The notes under the pieces are model-generated. The model did not search any database and had not been told where the DNA came from. It saw nothing but the letters and a program-made list of their open reading frames with translations. Positions 44,064 to 53,321 of a stretch of 58,948 nt of DNA are shown in pieces. The stretch covers positions 1 to 58,948 of the forward strand of contig DYLW01000002.1 in the NCBI GenBank assembly GCA_020721865.1. Reading direction: 5' to 3'. Position 1 is the stretch's first letter. Each line of letters opens with the position of its first letter. The position numbers and the translations under genes are program-made. Origin of the DNA: Leptospira biflexa (GTDB taxonomy: Bacteria > Spirochaetota > Leptospiria > Turneriellales > DYLW01).

Positions 44064-44573
44064 TTAAAGACGCCAAGCGTTATGGGTTTTTTGGATTATT
44101 TCAGAAAGGAGCTCCTTTTTGATAAAAAGGCTCGTTCTATTTGGGATGGAACGTAGTGCATCCAGTGCTTCAGGCTTTGGGATAAGCCCCAAGGTGCCCC
44201 CTTTTATTATTATCCCAAGAGTACCCACAGATTCAATTTTAAGGGTATCCGAAGAAAGCCGTGCGGCTGAATCATCAGAGACAAATATAGCATTTGGATG
44301 AAATAAGAGAATACAGGATAACACGGATATTTCTCCCGCATCCAACGAAAAAATTTTTGCTATGTCATATACAATTTGCGGCGTTGAGTCCACTCCAACG
44401 CACAAATCAACATGTTTTTCTGTTATACCTGCATGATAATGCACTTCCACTTCAAAAAGCACTTGTTTTGTTGTATAGCGTTTTTTAAAAAGATTAAGAA
44501 GATCAAGCAAACCAAGTTCGGCAAGATGAATGAGCGGGCCGGCATCAAACAGAGCAGGCTGCCGGAGGATCAC
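44064..44573 (-). CDS. PIN-domain toxin (DUF3368-like)
   Basis: Protein of 169 residues resembling DUF3368/PIN-domain ribonuclease toxins. Acidic metal-site residues appear in order: FDAGPLIHLAELG (first Asp), DAGEISVL (Glu) and FVSDDSAARL (Asp). The start overlaps the stop of the RHH antitoxin gene by 4 nt, the usual toxin-antitoxin arrangement. The C-terminal end LIPKPEALDALRSIP is typical of the DUF3368 group. It appears intact, unlike the neighbouring MazF-type toxin. Confidence 0.82.
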   Translation of the reverse strand: MILRQPALFDAGPLIHLAELGLLDLLNLFKKRYTTKQVLFEVEVHYHAGITEKHVDLCVGVDSTPQIVYDIAKIFSLDAGEISVLSCILLFHPNAIFVSDDSAARLSSDTLKIESVGTLGIIIKGGTLGLIPKPEALDALRSIPNRTSLFIKKELLSEIIQKTHNAWRL

Positions 44574-44758
44574 TCGGTGATTCCCCAGGTTAGGTCACGC
44601 AATATCTGGGTCCGAACGATTTCATGGCTATGGGATTGAACATAACGAGACAATGCTTCTGAAAGGACAGCCTCTTTACTTGGGGCATATCCATCACTGA
44701 TAAGCTGCTCCAGATTTTTATTCAATATTTCCGGTATAGATATGGTAATCGTTTGCAT
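44570..44758 (-). CDS. Ribbon-helix-helix antitoxin of the PIN-toxin pair
   Basis: Protein of 62 residues with an RHH fold of the UPF0175/ParD kind: MQTITISIPEILNKNLEQLI, then SKEAVLSEALSRYVQ. The C-terminal tail (about 48-62) would bind the toxin. GGGGAG nine bases upstream of ATG supports the start. It overlaps the toxin gene by 4 nt. Confidence 0.82.
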   Translation of the reverse strand: MQTITISIPEILNKNLEQLISDGYAPSKEAVLSEALSRYVQSHSHEIVRTQILRDLTWGITE

Positions 44759-44805
44759 AATAAAAATCTCCCCAATGTAATTAAACGGTTGTATAGATCA
44801 TATAG

Positions 44806-44834
44806 AATATGCAAATAAATCCCTGGAACGTCAA
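44806..44834 (-). promoter_or_regulatory. Candidate promoter of the RHH/PIN pair
   Basis: On the minus strand TTGACG (44829-44834), 17 nt, CATATT (44806-44811), about 50 bp upstream of the antitoxin ATG. Confidence 0.4.
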
Positions 44835-44960
44835 GCCAAAATACCATTCTTCCTGCATAATCTTCCGGATTAGCCATAGTGGTGGGGTGGCAATCAATGC
44901 CACCATATATCCCCGTAAAAATACCTTGACAATCCACAAACCATGCGGCAGATATGGGAC

Positions 44961-46109
44961 ATGGACATTCGGGAAATCCACCAAATCATTGCACGCGGTG
45001 AGGACAGCATGCACCAATTCAAAGGCAATGTGACAAATGCGGAATCCATAGCTGCGGAGATGACAGCTTTCCTGAACACAGAAGGAGGAATCATTTTAAT
45101 AGGGGTTGATGATAAGACAAACAGCGTCTCCGGCCTTTCCCCGGATGATATATACCGCATTAATCAAATAGTATCCAATGCTGCTTCCCAATTAGTCAAA
45201 CCGGCCTGCAATCCCCTAACGGAAAACATTCTATATGATAGCAAAACCGTCATGGTTGTCAAGATTCCCAAAGGTATCAGCAAACCTTACATGGACAATA
45301 AAGGGACAATCTGGTTAAAATCAGGCAGTGACAAGCGAAAGGTGACGAGCCGTGAAGAGATCCAGCGTATGTTCCAGAGTTCCGGGCTTCTGCATGGGGA
45401 TGACATTCCCGTGGACGGATTAACGGTGGATAGCCTGAATAAGTCTCTCTTTGCAGAATTTTTTCAAAAAGAGTTTGGGGAAGACATCTCCACCCAAGAA
45501 ATCAGCATCGCCTCCATCCTGGAGAACATGAATCTCATGAAAAATGGTTTATTTACGGTTGCTGGTGCTCTCCTTTTCGCAAAAAACGCTCATTACCATC
45601 TACCTTTGTTTATTGTCAAAGCCATTGTTTATCCGGGGACGGACATCGATGAGGAAAATTATATGGATAGCCGGGATATCCGCGGCCATCTGCAGGACAT
45701 TTTCCACCATACCGTTGCATTCCTGATGATGTACATCCGGCATGAGCAGGCCGGACAGTCCGTAAATTCTTTGGGGATCCCGGAAATCCCCAAAATTGTT
45801 TTTGAAGAACTTGTGGTCAATGCTTTGATACACAGAGATTATTTTATTTCCGCTCCCATCCGCATTTTTATTTTTCGTAATCGAATAGAAATCATCAGTC
45901 CCGGCCACCTTCCCAATAATCTCACCGTCAATAATATAAAAGCCGGAAACTCCAATATACGCAATCCGGTTTTAGCATCATTTGCAACAAAAATGCTCCC
46001 GTATCGTGGCCTTGGGAATGGAATCCGGAGGGCTCTAAAAGCCCATCCGGATATCGATTTTATTGATGGCAGGGATGACAATACTTTTAAAGTAATTATC
46101 CATCGGTAA
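44961..46109 (+). CDS. Schlafen-AlbA (AlbA_2) and HATPase_c_4 domain protein
   Basis: Protein of about 382 residues with the plan of the 'RecG-like/ATP-binding' regulators. The N-terminal AlbA_2 domain reads HQFKGNVTNAESIAAEMTAF and NTEGGIILIGVDD. The C-terminal HATPase_c_4 domain has EELVVNALIHRDY and FRNRIEIISPG, ending in YRGLGNGIRRAL. Such proteins are often found in defence islands and as transcription regulators; the molecular role is unsettled. ATG 44961 (MDIREIHQII) fits family starts; ATG 44943 is the alternative. Bases 45379-45430 of this gene are duplicated upstream of the PIN-toxin gene. TTGACA at 44926 may be its -35. Confidence 0.85.
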   Translation: MDIREIHQIIARGEDSMHQFKGNVTNAESIAAEMTAFLNTEGGIILIGVDDKTNSVSGLSPDDIYRINQIVSNAASQLVKPACNPLTENILYDSKTVMVVKIPKGISKPYMDNKGTIWLKSGSDKRKVTSREEIQRMFQSSGLLHGDDIPVDGLTVDSLNKSLFAEFFQKEFGEDISTQEISIASILENMNLMKNGLFTVAGALLFAKNAHYHLPLFIVKAIVYPGTDIDEENYMDSRDIRGHLQDIFHHTVAFLMMYIRHEQAGQSVNSLGIPEIPKIVFEELVVNALIHRDYFISAPIRIFIFRNRIEIISPGHLPNNLTVNNIKAGNSNIRNPVLASFATKMLPYRGLGNGIRRALKAHPDIDFIDGRDDNTFKVIIHR

Positions 46110-46226
46110 ATTTAAGTTTATCCCCCCGGCAGGATTTTCCGGATGGCTGTAGAGAAGGCATCTATGTCTGGATCTTTTTTGCCAAAGGATAATGTCATTA
46201 TATTGTGTGGCTATGCTTCGCGGTTC

Positions 46227-46247
46227 GTGATTAAAATTTTTAATCAC
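46227..46247. promoter_or_regulatory. Perfect 21-bp palindrome upstream of the type IIG R-M gene
   Basis: GTGATTAAAA (46227-46236), one central T, TTTTAATCAC (46238-46247). It lies 50 bp before the R-M start codon and is not followed by a T-tract, so a regulator-binding site is the best reading. Confidence 0.5.
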
Positions 46248-46296
46248 TTATAAAGAATAATGGTTGACTACTCTTCTGAAAAAAGGACAATATACA

Positions 46297-47964
46297 ATGG
46301 CACTGCCGTTAAAAATGTCTGATCTTGTGGAACGCTTTGATAAAAATTACGATGCATATAAAGGACAAAATTATAATGAAACGCGGGTTAGAATAGAATT
46401 TATTGATCCCTTTTTTAAGGAATTAGGCTGGGATATGGATAATACCCAAGGTTTTGCGGAAACATACAAAGACGTAATCCACGAAAACGCAATCAAAGTT
46501 CAGGGGGCAACCAAAGCCCCAGACTATTCCTTCAGGATTGGTGGACAGAGAAAGTTTTTTTTGGAGGCCAAAAAACCGGCAGTCAATGTGCATGATAATG
46601 TTGAGCCCGCTTACCAATTGCGACGTTATGGCTGGAATGCCGGGTTACCCCTCTCTATTCTTACTGATTTTGAAGAGTTTGCTATTTATGACACCACCAT
46701 TAAACCCGCTGAAAATGACAAAGCATCTACAGCACGGATTTTTTACTGCACTTTTCGGGAATATGCCCAGCATTGGGATTACATTTCTTCCATTTTTTCT
46801 AAAGATGCAATTCTAAAGGGAAGCTTTGATGAATACACTAATAACGCAAAGAAGAAAAGGGGCACAACACCGGTAGACAAAGAATTCCTGAAAGAAATGG
46901 AAATCTGGAGGGATATGCTCGCCAGAAACATTGCCCACCGAAACACTTTGTCCATCCAATCTTTAAATTTTATTGTACAGGCAACAATAGACAGGATTCT
47001 TTTTTTGAGAATCAGTGAAGAGAGGGCAATTGAAGAATATGGCCATCTGCAAAGAATATCCGAAAAACCCAATATATATCAGAATCTGAAGCTGTTATTC
47101 CAAAGTGCTGATGAAAAATACAATTCGGGCTTGTTTCATTTCAGGAAAGAAAAAGACCGTAATACATCTCCAGATGAATTAAGCTTGGGAATTGAAATTG
47201 ATGACAAGATTTTAAAACAAATTATCTCTACATTGTATTATCCTGCCCAGTACGAATTTTCGGTAATTCCCGCTGATATTCTTGGCAATGTATACGAGCA
47301 ATTTTTGGGTAAAGTGATTCGCCTTACTCCTTATGGACAGGCTAAAATTGAAGAGAAACCGGATGTAAGGAAAGCGGGGGGAGTGTACTATACGCCCCAA
47401 TACATAGTAAAATATATTGTGGAAAACACAGTTGGAGAATTTCTGAAAGGAAAAACTCCTTTAATGGTCGCCGGCAAGTTAAAGGGGCATTCTCCCCTTC
47501 GGATTCTGGACCCAGCTTGTGGTTCGGGATCGTTTTTAATTTATGCATATCAGTACCTGCTGGACTGGCACCGGGACTGGTATGCCAAAGATATAAAAAC
47601 AAAACGGAAAGCCCAAGAAAAGAAGTGGCAGGATGCCATTTACCAGGGGGCAGGTGGACAATGGTTTTTAACAACGCGGGAGAAAAAGTCTATTCTTACC
47701 AATAATATTTTTGGTGTGGATATTGACCACCAGGCTGTTGAGGTAACCAAGCTTAATTTATTACTGAAGGTTCTTGAAGGTGAAAATCAGGAAACTATAG
47801 GTACTAATTTACGACTTTTTAATGAAAGGGCATTGCCGGATTTAGCAGAGAATATTAAATGCGGCAATTCTTTGATTGGTAGTGATTTTTATTCGTTTTC
47901 CGCTAAGAAGAAAAGCAAAAGTAAAGATACTAAAACAGAAACATTCATCGAGATTTCCAAATAA
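46297..47964 (+). pseudogene. Type IIG restriction-modification enzyme, N-terminal part before an in-frame stop
   Basis: 555 residues of an Eco57I-like fused restriction-methylation enzyme. A nuclease domain comes first, with PD-ExK residues in APDYSF...FFLEAKKP (about 75-95). A helical connector follows, then the methyltransferase start with AGGVYYTPQYIVKYIVE and SAM motif I LDPACGSGSFLIYAY. The frame ends at TAA 47962-47964 just after FIEISK, before motif IV. The downstream codons continue the same protein in the same frame, so this is one gene broken by a single nonsense change (probably GAA to TAA). ATG 46297 has AAGGA about nine bases upstream. Confidence 0.8.
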
Positions 47965-49251
47965 GAGCGCCAAAGAATCAATGCTTTTGATTGGGAGGTT
48001 GAGTTTCCGCAAATATTTAAGGCTGGCGGGTTTGATGCTGTGATTGGAAATCCGCCCTATGTTTTTACCCGTAACGATGGTTTTAGTCCACTGGAGAAAG
48101 CTTACTACTACCATAAATTTTTTCATCAAAGTTCTCAATTAAATACATTCTCCCTTTTCACAGAAAGAGTAGAACGATTTTTAAAGGATTCGGGATTTCT
48201 TGGTTTTATAATTCCAAATAACTGGCTAACCATTGCTACCTTTTCCCGTTTCAGAAAATTTTTACTTACTAATTTTGGAAACATAACGATTATCAATATT
48301 TTGGATAAAGTTTTTGAGGCGGCGGATGTGGACACTGCGATTACTCTCCTTCAGAAAATAAAACAAAAAAGTATATTTATTGCAGAAATGCAAAAACAGA
48401 AAATTCATAATCATTTCAAAGTAAAGCACAGCGAAATCAGGGAGCCGGACTATATTATTCAAATTAGTCTTCTGAAAGATAAAAAAGCACAGGCAATCCT
48501 GAAAAAGATGCACGATAACTCCATTAGATTGGGGACAATTGCTACGGTCTCTACTGGTCTTAAAGCTTATCAGATAGGCAAAGGAAATCCCCGCCAGACA
48601 CAAAAAGAAAAAAAAGATAGAGTTTATCATTCCAAAGAACCAGCGAACAAATCATTTGGGAAATATCTGAATGGTGTAGATGTACATCGTTATCAATTGC
48701 GGTGGTCTGGTACCTATTTGAGCTATGGCGATTGGTTGGCAGAACCGAGAAAATCAGTACCCTTTGATGGAGAAAGGATACTGGTTCGGCAGATACCAGC
48801 GAAACCTCCGTATATGGTGATGGGTGTACTGGTTGAAGAACTTTACTACAATGACATCAACAGTATGATTATTTTTTCATCAACGAATAGTTATTCTTTA
48901 TATTTTCTGCTTGGCATCATAAATTCAAGGCTGTTATCTTTCTGGTTCCAAAAGGTGTATGACAAGATGCAACGAAAAATTTTCCCACAATTTAAGGTTA
49001 AGGAATTGGGAGCATTTCCTATTTATCAATACAACACAATGAATAAAGAAAAACAAGCATTAGTCAGAAACATAGAAAAAAATGCAAAAGCTATTCAAAA
49101 ACAAAAAAATTTGATGCTCAATACAAAGACGCCGTATGAAATCACCCAGATCCAACGCCAGATCGACGCCACTGACCGCGAAATTGACCAGCTGGTATAT
49201 GAACTATACGGCCTGACGGAAGAGGAAATTAAAATTGTGGAGAGGGCTTGA
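47965..49251 (+). pseudogene. Type IIG restriction-modification enzyme, C-terminal part after the in-frame stop
   Basis: The continuation in the same frame as the preceding part: ERQRINAFDWEVEFPQIF, then motif IV GFDAVIGNPPYVF, the rest of the methyltransferase, and a target-recognition region with YLNGVDVHRYQLRW. The end is a coiled segment, IQRQIDATDREIDQLVYELYG, as in other type IIG enzymes. On its own it could start at GTG 48040, but that would lack SAM motif I and be inactive. Apart from the TAA at 47962 the joined frame (about 984 codons) is intact, so the loss is recent, suppressible, or an error in the sequence. Confidence 0.8.
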
Positions 49252-49535
49252 TGGAAAAAAATCTATTTTTTTTTGCATACGAAAGCGGTCATCAGGAAAA
49301 TATTGGAGCAATTAAAAAGTCAGACGGGCGAAAAGCAAAAAGAAAATTTCAAGATGGTTGATTTCTTTGCCAACTGTGAATATTTTGAAGAGAAGTTTAA
49401 TTATGATGAAGTGCTCAGCCTGCCAAAAGAAGGTACCGGCGGGGAAGGTCCACAACCACCCCCGCCACCTTCGGGTTATGAATCCACAAGGACAGACGCA
49501 ATATTAACAATTGCAGAAACAGCCATCGGTCTTAA
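49252..49535 (+). pseudogene. Unrecognised R-M fragment, possibly from a type I R subunit
   Basis: A frame from about 49273 reads GEKQKENFKMVDFFANCEYF and EKFNYDEVLSLP before a Gly/Pro-rich stretch and loss of sense. The segment resembles part of an HsdR-type helicase, but too little is left for a firm call. It abuts a truncated hsdM, so the hsdR and 5' hsdM sequence seem to have been lost in a deletion joined near 49500-49536. Confidence 0.35.
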
Positions 49536-49999
49536 TTGTACCGGGATTATTTTTCAGAGGCGACGGCTTACAAAGCCCTTCGGAAAATGCTGGTGGAAAA
49601 TCATCTTTATGCAGTTGTGTCGCTCCCCGCAGGCGTCTTTAATCCCTATTCCGGCGTTAAAACTTCGATTCTTTTGATGGATAGACAGCTTGCCAAAAAA
49701 ACAGATTCCATTCTTTTTGTGAAAATCGAAAATGACGGTTTTGGCCTTGGTGCTCAGAGGCGGAAATTGAGAAAAACGATCTGCCCGATGCCACGAATGT
49801 GATTAAGGACTATATCGCTGCTATTCGGAATAATAAGCCGGAATCATTTATTGCGGAAGAAAAGCCTTGCAGTGCTTTGCTCGTAAAAAAAGAGAATCTG
49901 GCAGAAAATGGAAAATATAACCTGACTGGGGAAAGATATAAAACAGTTGAAATCAGGAAACATCAGAAATGGCCGATGGTGAAACTGGGGGATGTGTGA
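49536..49999 (+). pseudogene. Truncated and frameshifted type I methyltransferase (hsdM) fragment
   Basis: C-terminal part of a type I DNA methyltransferase. AYKALRKMLVENHLYAVVSL, PAGVFNPYSGVKTSILLMD and FVKIENDGFGLGAQRR lie in one frame. After about 49757 the protein continues in another frame as AEIEKNDLPDATNVIKDYI, then WPMVKLGDV. The 5' part with the SAM and NPPY motifs is missing. The end runs straight into an S-type domain, so the parent was an M-S fusion or tightly joined pair. Confidence 0.7.
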
Positions 50000-50542
50000 G
50001 ATGTTAGGGACGGAACACATGATAGTCCGAAGTATGTCCAAGACGATGGCTATCCATTAATTACATCCAAAAATCTCAGAGATGGTTACATAGATTTTAC
50101 AGGAGTAAATCTTATCTCTAAGGAAGATATAGAGAAAATCAATGAACGTTCATTTGTTGATGATGGAGATATTATCATGCCTATGATTGGTACGATAGGA
50201 AATCCAGTAATTGTAAAAAAGGACCGAGATTTTGCTATCAAAAATGTTGCGTTGATAAAATTCAAACCTGATTCACAAGTTATAAATAAATATCCAAAAG
50301 AAGTTCTTGATTCCGAATTATTTCATAGTCACTATCAAATGCAATCTTCAGGTTCAACACAAAAAATTATCTCTTTGGACTTTATTCGAAATTTGGAAAT
50401 CCCCCTCCCGCCCCTTGAAGTCCAGAAAGAAATCGTTGCCAAAATCGAATCCGAACGCAAAGTCATCGACGGCTGCCGGGAGCTCATCAAAACCTACGAA
50501 AACAAAATCAAGCGTGTCATCGACAAGGTCTGGGAAGAGTAA
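50000..50542 (+). pseudogene. Type I specificity (hsdS) domain separated by a nonsense codon
   Basis: In the same frame as the end of the hsdM fragment but after TGA 49997-49999. The sequence reads VRDGTHDSPKYVQDDGYPL, ITSKNLRDGYIDF, DDGDIIMPMIGTIGNP and IPLPPLEVQKEIVAKIESE, a complete single target-recognition domain with its conserved helical spacer. In intact homologues the position is usually Cys (LGDVC), so a TGT/TGC-to-TGA change is likely. GTG, TTG or ATG starts within could give only fragments. Confidence 0.7.
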
Positions 50543-50843
50543 TGAACTATTGAAAAATTTTCCGATGGAACTAAGCAATGAGTGAATTAAATCGGATTCG
50601 CCAATATATCATTAACAACCTCGCGAATTGGGCAGAAGATGATAATTATATTCCGAGGTAAGCATCTGAACCAATCCGAAATTATCCTCTACCAGGCATA
50701 GGAGGGCATAGTCTAATAGATAACATATTCCAAAATCAACCCATCGGCAAAAAACAGAAAATATCTATCGTCAGTGATAGCTAATCCATCATAATGCTGT
50801 ATTGATATTCATAATCGGCGGGGGTTTTGTGCCCAAAGCCCCG
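50543..50843. other. Intergenic tail of the decayed R-M region
   Basis: About 300 bp. It holds a 27-codon open stretch from ATG 50579 (MSELNRIRQYIINNLANWAE) that may be the head of a lost gene. It ends in a GC-rich hairpin (GCGGGG at 50818-50823 with CCCCGC at 50839-50844) just past the end of the minus-strand gene, possibly its terminator though it has no T-tract. Nothing else is recognisable. Confidence 0.4.
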
Positions 50844-51512
50844 CTACAGCGAGTCCATTTTCCGCAGCCTGCCCTCCAGAGTTGCCAGATAGCGGAGCTC
50901 GTCCGGGTTTAAAAGCCCGCGTTGCCTCCTTACCATTCCCAGATAATGCCGCATTCTCTCCGAGCGGCCGGATTGGAAGGCACGGTATGCCATCTCCAGA
51001 AAAAAGGAGGATTCCTCTTTTTTCTGCTGCTCCTCATGAAGCCGGATTTTTTCCGCAAGCATCCGCCCGGCGGCTCCAGTGGTTTCCTCCCGGATGGGCC
51101 ATTTATCGACCACTACTCCGGCCTCATCCATGAGCACCATTCCTGGATGTTCCGCTGCCCGGAAAGGAAGCCGGGGAAATGCCTTTTCAAACCAGGAATC
51201 ATAAATTACAAAGACAGGACAACACTCTTTAAGGGTTTCCTTGAGTTCTCCGGGACGGAAATGTCCATCATTCGTCCGATGGGGGGAGACCACCAGAAGA
51301 ATAATTTTGCGGGAATTTTTCCCCCGGAGTATTTTATCCAGAGAATCCTTCCAGGAAAAATCCAGATATTCCGGAACAGGAGCCATCTTCTGAATTTCCG
51401 GACTTTTCTTCCCGCTCTGCACAGATATGAACAAATTAGTGAAATGAATTCCGGTGATCAGATAAACCACCAGGATGGTAAAAAATATAAAAACGGCGTC
51501 CATCCATCTCAC
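50844..51512 (-). CDS. Membrane-anchored protein, possible thioredoxin-like domain without CxxC
   Basis: Unrecognised protein of 222 residues. One N-terminal helix (about 5-24) anchors it with the rest outside or at the membrane face. The middle (about 68-140) alternates strands and helices (KIILLVVSP, VFVIYDSWF, PGMVLMDEAGVVVDKW) in an order that recalls thioredoxin-like folds, but no CxxC is present. The C-terminal part is helical, TPR-like (MAYRAFQSGRSERM). The start is GTG 51512 or ATG 51503. It is divergent from the SpoIIE-type phosphatase with only 53 nt between them. Confidence 0.55.
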   Translation of the reverse strand: MRWMDAVFIFFTILVVYLITGIHFTNLFISVQSGKKSPEIQKMAPVPEYLDFSWKDSLDKILRGKNSRKIILLVVSPHRTNDGHFRPGELKETLKECCPVFVIYDSWFEKAFPRLPFRAAEHPGMVLMDEAGVVVDKWPIREETTGAAGRMLAEKIRLHEEQQKKEESSFFLEMAYRAFQSGRSERMRHYLGMVRRQRGLLNPDELRYLATLEGRLRKMDSL

Positions 51513-51519
51513 CGGCTAT

Positions 51520-51560
51520 TTTATAATGGTTTGACAATATGTGAACAAAAAATCTATGTT
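51520..51560. promoter_or_regulatory. Overlapping divergent promoters
   Basis: Plus strand: TTGACA (51531-51536), 18 nt, TATGTT (51555-51560), five bases before GTG 51566. Minus strand: TTGTTC (51543-51548), 17 nt, TATAAA (51520-51525), seven bases before GTG 51512. The elements interleave, so the two genes would compete for polymerase, and both transcripts would be almost leaderless. Confidence 0.5.
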
Positions 51561-51565
51561 ACAAA

Positions 51566-53317
51566 GTGCAGATTTTCACCACTTTCGTCCTGCGATTGAT
51601 TAACCGCTATACATCCTATTCTTTTGCGGTGTCCTCCCTGTCTCTGGGTTCCGGTGTCCTCGCATATATTCTGGCGGTGAGTTTTTCAAAAGCGGCGGGA
51701 GTGTCCTTTTCTCCGGCTCTCTATGAACGGATTTTATTATTTGTTATCGTAAATGGAATTATTCACGGTGTTTTCTTTGGAGTTTTCCACCGCTTGGGAA
51801 TTCCCGGATTGACAAAAACCATACGGTTGTTGAACGCCACCATCGATAAGGATATGTCCATCTCCACCCAGCTTTCTCCCCATGAGTACAAAAGGATTCT
51901 CTCCGCTCTGGTGCGTCTTCCCTTGCAGAACGCACTGATTTCTGTGATTCTGGTTTCTCTGCTGTATTTTATCATAATATCCCGGGGTAGCTATGATTTT
52001 GAATTTATGAGCATGGAAAGCTTTTATCTGGTGGGGCTCACCATTTTCCTGATTATTTTCTTTATCCATGGTGGGTTCAGCTTTTTATTTTCAGAAATAG
52101 CCACTGGTTATCTGAGATCACAATGTAAGAGAATCATGCTGAACAAGGGTATTTTATTCCAGAATCGGTCCACCTCCAGCATTCGGGTGAAGTTTTATTT
52201 TTTTATGGGGTTCATTGTTCTGGTGATTGCCTCCAGTAATGCACTTCATTTTGCTTATTTTATTAATCTCACTGCACTGGCTGTCTATCTTCTGCTTTCC
52301 ATGGTGATTCTGTATATGGGAAACCGGACCATACTTTATATGATTTTTTCCTCGCTGAAGGATATTAACGATGCCATGGTCTCCGCAGAAAAGGGGAAAA
52401 AGGCGTTTCTTTTTTCCCAGAGTCTGGATTCCGAATTCCTGCAACTGGAGGACAGAATTGCATCCACCGCAAGAAAAGTCTCCAAGTTTCAGAATGAGCT
52501 GGAACGCAAAGTGGAAACCCGTACCCGGGAGCTTCTGATTCTGAACTCCGCTCTGCGGGAAAAAGACGTGAATATGCAGTTGGAAATGCAGTTTGCTTCC
52601 GATCTCCAGAAAGGGCTGGTTCCTCCCACAGATTTCCGGTGGGAAAATATTTCCATTTCCGTGTACTGGGAGCCGATGGAGATTGTCACGGGAGACTATT
52701 ATGACATCTTTTTGCTGGATCACGATCATCTGGGAGTCCTGAGTGCGGACGTCTCCGGTCATGGAATTCCGGCAGCCCTGATCACGGCAATGGCAAAGAT
52801 CTCATTTTCCACAGCGGGACAAAATTCCATTCATCCGAATGCTATCTTCCGGGAAGTGAATACCCAGCTTTCCCGGATAATCACCACCCAGGATTATCTC
52901 ACCGCTTTTTATATGACCATTGACATAAAAGGAAAATTCCTTTATGGCAATGCGTCCCATCCTCCGGCAAGACTTTACCGCAGAAAAACCGGGAAGATGG
53001 AAGAGCTGGATTCCGGGGGCATGTTTATTGGATCCCTGATAGAATCCAATGATCTCTATGAATCCGTGGAAAACCAACTGGAGCCCGGTGACCGGGTGGT
53101 ACTCTATACGGATGGAATCACGGAAATCGCCAACGGAGAATCCGAAAGCTTTGGGTTGGAACGTCTGGATGAAGCCATCCGGAGAACATCCCATTTACCC
53201 ACGCACCACGCCGTGGAAGGAATCATGGGAGAGATCCGGCGTTTTGCCACTTCCATCCGGGATGATATGACATTAATGGTTTTGGAATATTCCCCAGGGG
53301 AAAATCCGCCGGTGTAA
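51566..53317 (+). CDS. Membrane SpoIIE/PP2C-type serine phosphatase
   Basis: Protein of 583 residues. Six hydrophobic helices (about 18-260) form a sensor-like membrane domain. A coiled coil (about 300-345) connects to a SpoIIE-type PP2C phosphatase domain (about 365-580) with metal-binding motifs VTGDYYDIF, LSADVSGHGIPAAL, YTDGITE and DDMTLMVL. Such enzymes dephosphorylate anti-sigma-factor antagonists in partner-switching systems, a common signalling route in spirochaetes. No anti-sigma genes are adjacent. The GTG start has no ribosome-binding site, and the likely promoter ends six bases before it. It converges on proS with 4 nt between stops. Confidence 0.9.
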   Translation: MQIFTTFVLRLINRYTSYSFAVSSLSLGSGVLAYILAVSFSKAAGVSFSPALYERILLFVIVNGIIHGVFFGVFHRLGIPGLTKTIRLLNATIDKDMSISTQLSPHEYKRILSALVRLPLQNALISVILVSLLYFIIISRGSYDFEFMSMESFYLVGLTIFLIIFFIHGGFSFLFSEIATGYLRSQCKRIMLNKGILFQNRSTSSIRVKFYFFMGFIVLVIASSNALHFAYFINLTALAVYLLLSMVILYMGNRTILYMIFSSLKDINDAMVSAEKGKKAFLFSQSLDSEFLQLEDRIASTARKVSKFQNELERKVETRTRELLILNSALREKDVNMQLEMQFASDLQKGLVPPTDFRWENISISVYWEPMEIVTGDYYDIFLLDHDHLGVLSADVSGHGIPAALITAMAKISFSTAGQNSIHPNAIFREVNTQLSRIITTQDYLTAFYMTIDIKGKFLYGNASHPPARLYRRKTGKMEELDSGGMFIGSLIESNDLYESVENQLEPGDRVVLYTDGITEIANGESESFGLERLDEAIRRTSHLPTHHAVEGIMGEIRRFATSIRDDMTLMVLEYSPGENPPV

Positions 53318-53321
53318 GTCC

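Noticed and set aside
44781..45033. Short frames on both strands between the antitoxin and AlbA genes
   Set aside because: No ribosome-binding sites or recognisable sequence; they overlap the promoter of the antitoxin and the start of the AlbA gene.
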